Part shown: in pieces, positions 47,230 to 57,572 of the stretch
How the letters are laid out: each line of letters begins with the position of its first letter
How positions within the stretch are numbered: position 1 is the stretch's first letter
Source of the DNA: Lithospermum erythrorhizon
Lineage: Eukaryota > Streptophyta > Magnoliopsida > Boraginales > Boraginaceae
NCBI GenBank assembly: GCA_019722365.1
Contig: JADFUC010002388.1
Coordinates: 310,001-374,000 of the forward strand
Direction: 5' to 3'
DNA: 64,000 nt
Notes under the pieces: generated by a model
Seen by the model: only the letters and a program-made list of their open reading frames with translations
What the model was told of the DNA's origin: nothing
Databases searched by the model: none
Made by a program: the position numbers and the translations under genes

Positions 47230-48055
47230 TTGTATGGAACAATGGCTTAAATCGTTTTCATTTATCATAACAGGTCATGTGGACACCCTATGGGCCCACG
47301 TCTCCATCGACTATGTCATATTATCCTTTGTTATGCAGCTTCTTGAATGTCAGCGATATGCCGAGAGAAGGATTGCCGCGACGATTCGGGAGGAGTACAA
47401 GCGATCGCGCCCAGCCGGGCAGGCTTAGAGAAGGGACCCAACTTGTAGGTAATGTGCGAATGTTCAAGAAAGTGTACGGAGATTCAGATTACACCTGGAC
47501 TAGTATGCAATTTCACCATGTTCAACCCTACATGATGGGTCCCCCTGCATATATAGCTACGCAGACTTCAGACGACTACATGAGTTGGTATTTGCCTCGG
47601 ACTCATATTAGAGTGCATAACCCAGCTTGGGTAGACATGCCCGTCTACGTAGATACAATGTTCGGCCTCGCGGCGGTATGATGTTGTTAAAGTGTATTTT
47701 CATCACACTTATATTATATTGTTTATTATCATATACTAACATATTATTTTCTTCGTTCATTCTGATTTACGATCGTCGCAGCAAGCGCTCCTCGATATCT
47801 GGCGCTTGCCCAGAACACATCTGTCCGTACATCGGCTTCGAGGTGGGAGCATTGTATGTCGACTTGCGGAACAGAAGGTTGCCGGTGTGCATCGAATTAG
47901 ATGAATCGGTAGTAGGGCAGTCCGCGGCGTATTTCGGCTTGAGCGATTTCATACCCTACGGCATGGGCGGCATAGCTATCCAGTGCAATGCCACCCGAAG
48001 ATCAAGACCAAAACAACGAAATAACCGAATGATTAGTTTTCAATTGTATTTTTAG
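47230..48055 (+). pseudogene. Plant-mobile-domain-like (PMD) gene fragment in the MULE-like element
   Basis: The frame at 47277-47681 includes PREGLPRRFGR, WTSMQFHHVQPY, SDDYMSWYLPRTHIRVHNPAW. This order (RQFG-type motif, a W-x-H segment, then D-Y-x-x-W-Y ... R.T) resembles the C-terminal part of plant mobile domain proteins found in MAIL/MAIN genes and in transposons. The block is markedly more GC-rich than the surrounding element DNA. After a possible intron (donor near 47680, acceptor near 47781) another frame gives ALLDIW. The N-terminal part of the domain is not visible. Function in transposons is not known. The family call is tentative because motif matches were judged by eye. Confidence 0.42.
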
Positions 48056-48829
48056 GATATGATAAATGATGTTTTTCTATATTCTGATGCGTTTGTTTTC
48101 CTATCCGATAATTATAGTAAATGTTTACTATTTTTTTACATTATGCAAATTCATAATAAGTTAACGCTTACTAAGTTAACACAGAACGAGGACATGATTC
48201 ACGTGCATGACGACATGATTCACTATTAAGTAATGAACGAATTACTCTCATGTTTGTAATTAATTACATAAAAATGAGTTAAATAATGACGGGCCGATTA
48301 CATAAATTAAATAATGAGCAGATAGATTAAACAATAAATTAGAAAATAATTAAATAATGAGCAGAATGAATTAAATAATGAGCAGAATGCATTAAACAAT
48401 GAATCAAATAATTAATTACATGAAAATGGGTAGATAATGAATTAAGTAATGAGCAATTACTCTCATGTTTATGTGAAAATGAAACGTTTCACTTTGTAAA
48501 TATTATGAAATTATTATTGCAAACTAGCAAATTAGAGATGGCGGTTGTTGTCAAACAAGCGAATACAGCTAACTTGTTTCGCTAACAAAGAATTGAAACC
48601 ATGCTTGTTTCCTAACAGCGAATTTGAGTCATGCTTGTTTGTAACAAAGCGAATTAAACTGTTATGAAACTAACAAGTGCATAATTAAACTTCTTTTACT
48701 AACTAGCATGGACAAAATTAAGCCTATTTCTTAACAAACATGATCCTTGTTCGGTAGGGTAAAATAGTAATTTTCCACGGCTGTTCGTTTCTTTGTTTGG
48801 TGTGTGTATAGCAGGTTCAGTTGTTGAGG

Positions 48830-49842
48830 TTCGAACCCTAAAGATACATGATGACACTAGACTAACTTATCAATAGAGTCATAGTGTTACACCACCAGAC
48901 GAACCTCAACAGTTCCGCCCCTATTCACCGAGAATGAGATCAGATTTTGAACATTTGGGACACCATTATTAGTCATTAAATTCGCAATACAAACAAATTA
49001 CTGCATTATTCGTGGCGCTGTGGGGGTGGGTGGCCGAGGGTGGTGTTTGGTGGTAGTAGGAGGTGGTTGTGAAATTGAAGATAAAGGGTGTTTGATTTGA
49101 ATGAGTATTTTAGATAATTGTGCTATTTAGACAAAAAAAAAAATTAAAATTAATGCTAGACACGCTGATTAGAAGATAAGGAACACATCCGCCAGACACG
49201 CTGATTATTCCCCTCACATCTTAACAAAAAATAGTCTTATTCGCTATTCATGAATCAAGATCTGCCCATAATGCATTTACTACTCCGTATATAATTGGAC
49301 AATTATCTCACATCTTCTTGTTTATTTATGCACAAATGACAACATAAAATATTACGAGTAATATATACCATCTTTATTTATAAAAGATTGTCCATCTTGT
49401 TTGTTCAATAGACAAATTTATCAAATTTTGATATTATAATTGACACACATAATTTTACGATAAAAATTTACAAAGTGAATAAATCAAAATTAGATACCAA
49501 ATAATCTTCTGAAGATGGAGAGAGTAATTTTCTTTCGTTGTGGATATAATATCTCAAACTTATGCCTACATGGTCATAATAATACTCCCCTCCGCTTTTT
49601 ACCATTGCTTTAGATATTTGACATGATGCTGAAAAAAAATATTAAAACAGATCTCGTAATATGTGAATGATAATCATTCTCAAACACTATCATCGACGGC
49701 CATGAATTTAAAATAAAAAATAACAAGTACATTGAAACAAAAAAACGTTATTTTATTATGCTAAACGACAACTAATAAAAATAATTTTTTTTATTAAAAC
49801 GACAACTAAAAAAATGGAGAGAGTAATAAATAATGTGGTCAT
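48830..49842. other. Intergenic AT-rich DNA
   Basis: No gene is supported. A duplicated phrase AGACACGCTGATTA occurs at about 49157 and 49195. Otherwise AT-rich and unremarkable. Confidence 0.35.
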
Positions 49843-50018
49843 AATTAAGTGGATTTTTTTTTTTTTTGAAAATTAGCAATAATAAGAGTATTATAACTTA
49901 TGAGAATATTATAAATATTACAAAATATTACAAATACGAGACTTCGCTAACATACGACCTTTGGCCGGCGCTGCTACGAATACCACTACCTAAGGACGCT
50001 ATGTGCAATTAAGTGGAT
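49843..50018 (-). mobile_element. Short poly(A) retroposon with 12-bp target duplication
   Basis: AATTAAGTGGAT occurs exactly at 49843-49854 and 50007-50018. The 152 bp between start (plus strand) with a T run and end CGCTATGTGC. On the minus strand this is a body ending in TTGCTAATTTTC plus poly(A), so an RNA-derived insertion by target-primed reverse transcription. It is either a SINE or the 3' end of a truncated LINE. No tRNA-like A and B boxes were seen, which slightly favours a LINE tail. Confidence 0.68.
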
Positions 50019-50759
50019 GTTGAACTTTTATTCTCGCTATTCATTGTTCTCTTCTATGATATTTACTTGTCATCAGACAAGAATACAAACAAATTCAAGA
50101 ATTTAAACGTAGCTCAAAAACGCCAAGATCAAACATGTAACGATAATTAATTAAAAACCATAATATTTAAGTGATTGAGCATTTAATAAAATAATAAAGA
50201 ATAATATTGAAAATATAAAATATTAATTTTCTATGGTAAAATAACAAGTAAACATATCCAATTTTTTCAAACTAACGACAAAGAAATGTTACCTATGGTG
50301 ATACGCAATTCAATATACCCGTATACATGATATGGCTGACAAAATTTATACTCATTTCAGTTTTCGTTATACTAAATACATCCAATTACGGAGTATTATT
50401 TATATACTTTTTCAATTCTAGTATTTTTTGTATGAATTTAAATGTTTAAATTAAAAATTATTTAAATTTTAGCCAATTAACACGATGGCACTCTTAACAC
50501 TTAAATGTACATTATCAAATTTAAAACTAAGATATGTACAATTAGAGTATTTCTTATCAAGTAAAGGCAATGACGCTTCATCACTATTTCGTGGTCACTT
50601 GCTGTCACTATGTATTTTTTACCATTCCACCCATTACATATCCAATTTCGCTATTCAACCCATTCCCGCAAGCCAAATTAGCTTGACCATTATGTTGTTA
50701 TTGGGGCAAAATGTAATTTTTTTTAAAAAGCCCCACGCTGGCCCATTAGAATGTCCTAA

Positions 50760-51050
50760 AAATTGAAACCCCTTCCCCCAATATACAAAAAACTAAAACA
50801 CTCAAAGTCCCAAATCGATTTTCACTTCTCCAAATTCCCAAATCGGAGCACAAACCCTAAACCCACTTCACTCGATTTTCTCTCCTAAAACCTCTAGAAT
50901 TTGTTCTTCTTCACCTCCTATTTCCGCCCGTCCCCATAATCCCTCCCCTTAATTTATCCCCTAACTCCAGAGGCGAAACCCTGCTTCGCTTCTGCGTTTC
51001 ATTCGTGACCACGAGTACGTAGTTTACAAAGACGCGAAATTACATGAAGC
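50760..51050 (+). promoter_or_regulatory. 5'-leader-like region of the MULE transposase relic
   Basis: C-rich, T-poor-then-CT-rich DNA with AAACCCTAAACCC and CTTCTTCACCTCC looks like a plant 5' untranslated leader. It precedes the decayed transposase frames, so it may be the former transcription start or terminal repeat region of that element. No matching inverted copy was found downstream. Confidence 0.35.
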
Positions 51051-54000
51051 CTTTATGGTAGGAACGTGAATTTACTTAGCTGCTGCTAGGTTCATTATAA
51101 TGGACGCATTTGTCGGGTAACCCTATGTTATCATACGAAGGAGGAGCAAGAAACTTTTTGATTGTCAGGATGACTCGCTTGAACAGTTCGATCAATCACG
51201 GGCTTTCCGATCGGGGTTTAGCATGTGAATTTAAGGCTTCTGCCTACTAAGATCTGTAAATCGGCGTCAAGAATGGATTAGATGTCTTAGCATGCCCATA
51301 ACGTTACTAAGTTTTTAAGTCTCACACCTGAGTATAAGTTTATGGATGTCTATTTTCTTGGGTCTAGTAATTCTCAATTAATGTACTTAAGCTGATGATG
51401 GTAATCTCAGTTTGAGTGTTAAAGATAATCGAGTCTCGAATGAGGTGCTTAAGTCTAAATCTATTGAGTCTTGCTGGCCATCATACCTTTTAATTTAGGT
51501 AGATGATAACGATGTTGTTCATGAACGGGTATGTAAAATGAGACTATGGATATGAAACGGGGTAGAATGGTATGGTAGCTGAAGGAGAAAGTAAACGAGG
51601 TAGAAATGAAAAGAAACATGTAGATAATGAGGTAGAAACGAGGTGTAGAAACGAGATTTTAGAATGGATTATGATAGTGTTGGTGTTGATTACAAGGAAG
51701 AAAATGGAAGCTGGTATTATAGCATGGTATGTATACCACGACTTAAATTCTAAGACGCGTTATACGAAGATGACGATTTGACACGGGAGAACCCGCCGGA
51801 TCACAACTAAATACTTTATTTTAGAGAATATTGAGGAGGAATTTATTCCCTAATTACGATGGCTATGCCAGAATGATGTTGATGCCTATCGATAACAAGA
51901 CTACGATGTCTCAAGCACAATAGCTAATAAGAAGGTGGTCCTCAAATGTCAAATTCAGAAGAGCTGTGTTTGATGGTACACTAATGAAGGCCAAACATCG
52001 TAGAAATAAGAAGAAAAGGTGACAGAGGGCCATATGCTGCATATGGCATCAATTCAAATAGAGGAGGTCGAAGGGTCGTCTGCACGCATGGGGCGGCTCG
52101 GAATTTCATGCAGCCAGCATTATGAGGAAGAGGATGACAACTCGATCTTAACAGCGGTGACTCCACATCCATAGTGATGGCATTGTGGGATATAATAAAT
52201 TGAGAATGACTTGTAGAAGGAAGCAGAGGTATGCTCACCTAATGGAGAAATAATAGGAACTTAAAATTATTCCTGTGTCCGGTGGTTTCTTCTCTAGCTT
52301 TCTGAAAATACCAAAGAAGTGATGAAACGGTATGCTTTAACGAGAAAGTGATGTCCGTTAACATGTGAAGAGAGTAAAAGGTTGAGCTAGATGTAAGTTT
52401 CCATGTGAGTGGAGTGTTTGGCTTTCTAGGGATAAAAAGTTAAATGATACTGACTTAGTGATAAAGACCATCTCTAGGAAGACAAAACCACATGAAGAGA
52501 GGAGTTGATTAAAGGCATTGGTTAGATTAAGGATTGCTTATGTTGTTGCCCGATATGTCTATTAGTGTCTTGGGACTCAGAATTGACAAGAAGTACGGAT
52601 TGTAAGAGCGGCGGCACGTTTCCATAGAGGGTGACTGCGAAGACTGCATATCTCAAAAGGATTATGTTGATGAGTCAAATATCACATCAAGGTTCCACTG
52701 TAGTTTGTCATAACAATTTAAAGTACAAGAGTGAACCAGTAGGGGCGCGAAGAGAATTTATGTATGTTTAAAGCCCTCACTAATACGGGCTTGTTGTATT
52801 AGAAAAGTTGACAGACTGATGGTTGTCATAATTAAGGGAGTTTATAAACAACAACATTTGTTAGCTTGTACTTGATCCAAACAATGGTCATATTTCAGTC
52901 AAGCAGAGTTTATAGTTGAAAATAAGGATGTTTGGAAATGGTTTATCCATTATTGTAAGACTCGAATATTAATTTGAAGACTACGCGATAACGAAGGAAA
53001 GACAAAAGGTATGTAAACTTTCTATTACTTTTTTATATGTTTATGTTATATTAACCACTCATAGTAATGCTAATACATAATGTAACTACCTCAGTGGACT
53101 AGAGTGCACGTATGAGATTTGATTAAATGTTGAATGAACCACCACATATACGTAAATTTCAAGAGGATCTCATGGCACGAGCTTCTAAGAGACAAACTAT
53201 GGGCTTCAGCAGCATCAATTCAGCAAGATATCACATCGCTATGTCAAGCTCTCAAGTGAGGCCGATTCTCAGCCACATGCTTGGATGGAAAACAATGCCG
53301 GGTAAGCCCTAACACCGCGCAAATACATTTTTAGCGAAGCGCAATCGATGCCGTGGTAATAACTTGAGTGAATCTTTAATTCTTTCCATACTTTCTCTGC
53401 TGATAAGCCAATTATTACTATGCTTCGAAGAGAATTAGGAGACAGTGTGTATGCAGAGGATAAAGGATAAGTTGTCTATAGAAAATAAACCAGCCCTGTG
53501 TCCTAGAATTAACAAATCATAGACAAGGTCATAAATCAAATACGGTTTGGATTATGTTTGGAATGGTGCCGATGGTTGAGGCATACCATGGTAACTAGAA
53601 ATATGGTTGATATGAGGAGGAAGAAATAGGTCAGAGAAGCACCAGATACGCTATCTCAGAGTTTATAAACTGAAGTCAACCCTCTCCAAGACGTTGCTTT
53701 CTAACCTGCTACAAAGTCAAAGACCTTTGATGGATTTATGAGCATGTTTCAACCATTTAATGGCCCTCTGAGCGCCAAAGACAAACATAATAAATTGCTA
53801 CCTCCTAAGTTTGTAAGACAAGGTGACCTAAAAGTAAGAAGAGATATAATGAAATAAAAAAGGCTAAGGAAAGGATGTTCTAACTAGACGGATTGTACAC
53901 TTGCAAAACACTGGGAATCAAGGTCACAACATCAGACATGTCCTGCCAGCCTCGTGATTGAGGCGTATAGGTCCCAAAGTAGTTATAAGGACCCATGGGC

Positions 54001-54140
54001 AAGAAACCAACTAATGAGCCGCCTCCATCACATCCTCCAACCACACCTGCCACGGGAGAGGAAGAGGTCATTGATCCAGAACAACTTGCCCATGAAAAAT
54101 ATGTAAGCTTGTTTCTATTTTGTTTTGTTTTTACTTTCAT
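51050..54140 (+). pseudogene. MuDR-type MULE transposase, decayed
   Basis: One frame at 52750-52990 reads KRIYVCLKP, then IKGVYKQQHLLA, then VENKDVWKWFIHYC. This matches the conserved core of MULE transposases (FKRIYVCL..., G-C-H-LKG-Y-G-Q-LL-A, VE-EN-D-W-WF), part of the DDE catalytic region. Further on NNLSES (about 53359), RQCMQRIKDK-like and CPRINK (about 53500) match the C-terminal region, and PPKFVRQGDLKVRRD (about 53804-53850) with GHNIRH (about 53930) match the tail with its zinc knuckle, which has lost a Cys. At least three stops and several frameshifts break it. The 51050-52550 part should hold the N-terminal region but only short fragments are readable. Confidence 0.68.
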
Positions 54141-54536
54141 TTTCTAATTACTTTATTTCTTTCAATCTTCGTTTTCTATATCAGAAGCTACTCTCACCGA
54201 AAGTTTCTTCAATCTCTTTGTTTTTTTTTTTATCAGTAGCTGTAATTTATCTAGTTAGAGTGGATGAATGATATAAATATGGTACTCAACGTCACAATAA
54301 AACCTGCAATCTTCCAAACCATACCTCAACAACCACCCGAATCAAGTCCGGAGAGGGTTGAACAGCTTACCTCAACCGCCACCAAAACCAAAGGGAAGCA
54401 TTGCTCACCTAGACGCGACTACAAGGAGTTCACCCAACCAGCTAAGCAATACGTATATCAGTCCTCAAAAGATGACATGAACCAAAAAGGAAAAAGCTTG
54501 TCTCTGGACGAATCTTGTTTGGATTTCATTTTGTAA
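54050..54536 (+). pseudogene. Pro/Glu-rich exon-like segments after the MULE relic
   Basis: A frame near 54005-54110 gives a Pro-rich stretch then GEEEVIDPEQLAHEKY and a GTAAGC donor-like site. A later open frame (54264-54536, 90 codons) has PQQPPESSPERVEQL and SSKDDMNQKGKSLSLDES. They may be the end of the transposase gene or captured host exons. No family is recognised. Confidence 0.28.
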
Positions 54537-54540
54537 TCGA

Positions 54541-57060
54541 CTAGACTATTCACCCTTAAGGTTTTAAACTTAAGGTTTGTCGGGAACAAATATCACCCCA
54601 ATACTATTTAGTGAACATGAACAATTATATGTTATGCATCATTTAACTCTGTAGTTTTAAATTGGGTCAATCTTATTATTTTGTAGTATAAGGGATTAAC
54701 TATGAAGTTAATGCACCAAGATACCGCAACATAATAAAGTTTGAAATGAACCATTTTAATCAAGCCTCAGAAAATGCGAACACTACTATAATTGAACAAC
54801 ATTACTAGAATATCAATCAAAACAGAACTAATCAAAATGGCGATCAAGCAAACATTGAAACAATTTAATCATATAACAAAATAGAAAGTTTCATATTCAT
54901 ATTCCTTTTAGCTTCCGGGAAAAAATGTGAACAACATGTGAGCTCAAGGAGTTGTTATGTTTTCTATTTCTTTCACAAAAGAGCTGGGTGTTGGTCAAGA
55001 CTACTCCAATCGAACAACATCGCTAGAGTTCCAATTACTATGATTTCAAAACTAAACTTGGCTACATAAACTACAACATTCCTAGAGTTCGATTACAAAC
55101 ATAAATGTGAACACTACCACAATTCAACAACCAACAACTCAACAATTCAAACACGCCTAACTCCAATGCCTTTTGTTTCATTTCCAAACAAACCACTGAA
55201 AAGACGGACAAGTACACAGCTCCAACAATGCCTTGAGTAACTTTGTCAAACACCTACTCGCTGCACTCTCTGCACAAGTCCTTCAAATGTGATCGCTTTT
55301 CCAACCTAACCGTGCAATTTGACTATCTTCCTCAACACCAACCTGCTGCCTAAACCGCCCAAAGAGAATGCACATATCCAATTCTATCTACCCACTCCAT
55401 CCAGCCGTGGCCTCCTACAACCTATAAGCGAACATTAATTGACAAAATTCAGCTATTATGACTAAGTAAGAACACAAATAACAAACATAACATAACTGAG
55501 GGAGTTGACACAACATCCTCCTGATTTTCTTTTGTTAGCATACAAGCTCATAATAATTTGCCACAATACTCAGTAATGTATCGCCCTTTGTTCATTGTTT
55601 ATGCACAACCATACCAACCAACTCTAAATTGTAGAAACTAACTGTGATCGAATAGGTTTATGGTTTTAAATTGGAAGATTGAATTCAATTAGGTGTTTTA
55701 ATGTTTTATATCAAAATGCTCACCCTTCAGAATTAACTTATTCCACGCTTTTAAAAAATTTGCTTGCCCCAAATAACAACATAACAATAACTAACTACTA
55801 ACTGGAATGAACGATCGAATTGGACATGAATTAAGAAAAACATAAATGGCCAAAACCAATTAATGATGAATCAGTTCCTTTTGCCCTTCTGTTTTGTATA
55901 AAAATTGATTGATAATTTATTATTATGGTATAATGAAAGCAGCAAGTAAGTGTAAGAAATTAAAGCTAATGGGGCATTCATTGAATCTACTTTAGTTTAT
56001 CTTTATGGGCATTGATGAAAGTGGAAGATGCGTGCACTTTCTGAAAATGTATTACAGTTCAGCCTTGAAGAAAAAAGAATGAAAACATAGGACAGTGAAG
56101 CTGGCCTATCTAGCTAGTTGTCTAATCTCTTTCTAAATAATACAACAATCGGTTTATGTACGTGATTAGTAACACTTCTGGTGTTAATTCTAATTACTCA
56201 TTTATTTTATAGGTCTGAGTTTTACAAATCTATTTTCTTCCAGTTTTATATGTCAACTTGTAATAATAAATAATAATATTACACTAATAGTGTTGATATC
56301 ACCAATGTAGAAAAAGTTGACAAGTTTTGCTGACTAATTCAAGTAATCGCAAGCCATTATTTACCTAATCTAACGAGGCATTCATTTACTAGTATGGAAG
56401 ATGATAGTTGATGGACGTAGAACTTACATCAGAATTCAATGTTTACCTAATTAATAAGTGATGTTGCAGTGTCTCGTTAAAAAACCATCTGACCTTACAA
56501 AATTTTAAAATTTAGTCTGAGTCCGTCAGTGACCTTCGTGTCCCCTCAAAAAGTTCAGAAAAATATAAGTTTTAATGAAAGTACTTTGAGCTGAACTTCA
56601 ATTTGATATATATTGAGACAATCATATTTCTGGTGATGTATGTATTCTATAATTGGGTAGTTGATGGAAACCAGTTGAGTGGTCGATAACTTAATGCCGA
56701 ACGATTGAACTATTTCTTCAAACTGTATCTTGCCCTGCTTGCTTAGATTTATATTTACCTGCTTTCTTTACTTGCCTTTTGCGCTCAATTTTTTTCAAAT
56801 TATTTGTCTTTGTAGTATACAAAATTATAATTCTATATTTTCAATAAACTTTTATCTACTTTTCTTATTAATTAGTCAACCAATGATATAAGATCAATTA
56901 ATTATCATTCTATATTTCTACTGCAATACATTACTTTTTTATTTCCTTAATCTACATGGCACGACTGCGGAAGACAACTAACTTAAGATAATATTCTATC
57001 CAAATCAAGTTTCAGTCCAAGTTTTAAAGTTCAATAGAATTAATCATAACCTAAAGTGCT
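54541..57060. other. Intergenic AT-rich DNA, nothing recognised
   Basis: Short frames occur but none has coding motifs or conserved sequence I can recognise. The other inverted end of the MULE relic, if it survives, should lie here but was not found. Confidence 0.35.
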
Positions 57061-57064
57061 GGTC

Positions 57065-57475
57065 TAGTCAAATTCGAATCTAAATATCATTAATCTAATT
57101 TTACAATAGTATTTGAATTCGCTCGAATCGAATACTAAAATTAAGATAGAATTCGATTCGATACCATTGTATCAATATTCGAATTCAATATTCTCGCTAT
57201 ATTTATATATTCGAAGTTCAGTTGAAATTCTAATAGACATATTTTCATATAAATTAATAAAATATTTATGAAATATTCAATCAACTCCGAAGATCGTTCA
57301 ATTTACATCATATTCAAATAAATTTGAATCTAATTATATGTATCGCGCTACGCTACCATTCAATGGCAAAATCGGATCTGTGCCTGATTCATATTCGACA
57401 ACATTCGAATTCGAATATTAAATATTTTAATTCAAACTTGAATATTCGAAAAAATATTCGATTCGAATCCATCCA
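57065..57475. repeat. Block rich in ATTCGAAT palindromes
   Basis: ATTCGAAT, GAATTCGAATT and GATTCGAATC variants recur at about 57069, 57115, 57150, 57176, 57210, 57392-57415, 57442 and 57458. The right edge (ATTCGATTCGAATCC) is roughly inverted to the left edge (AATTCGAATCT). It may be a small DNA transposon, but no target duplication was found. A B-box-like GGTTTGATTCCC follows at 57501. Confidence 0.5.
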
Positions 57476-57572
57476 TAGTCCTGACAACCAAAGATCACAG
57501 GTTTGATTCCCACTAATCTCATTTGGGGAGGAGATTTGTAAAAATAACCCTTAAGCACTTAAAAAGAGTCCA

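Larger units (their letters stand above)
44640..48820. mobile_element. TIR transposon (MULE-like) with 9-bp target duplication and a PMD-like ORF
   Basis: The exact 9-mer TTGTTGAGG flanks the element at 44631-44639 and 48821-48829. The left end (AGCAACACTATACACGCTACC ...) aligns with the reverse complement of the right end (CTGAACCTGCTATACACACACC ...) and similarity continues for about 60 bp (cores CAGCAGTGAAA / CAGCCGTGGAAA, then ATTTGCCCTTA / TTTTACCCTA). This size of target duplication and long TIRs fit Mutator-like elements. Inside are hairpin motifs built on AACAAGCGAATT, long ATGAAATT low-complexity DNA, and an ORF region at 47230-48055 resembling a plant mobile domain. No transposase was recognised, so it is probably non-autonomous. 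Confidence 0.68.

Noticed and set aside
48831..48860. GGTTCGAACCC as the B box of a tRNA gene
   Set aside because: No A box or cloverleaf can be formed around it; it is just outside the TIR element and stands alone.
50485..50766. 93-codon ORF
   Set aside because: No motif is recognised, composition is that of flanking AT-rich DNA and it ends in a T/A run before the leader-like region.
51981..52238. 85-codon ORF on the minus strand
   Set aside because: It lies opposite the decayed MULE transposase region and has no recognisable features of its own.
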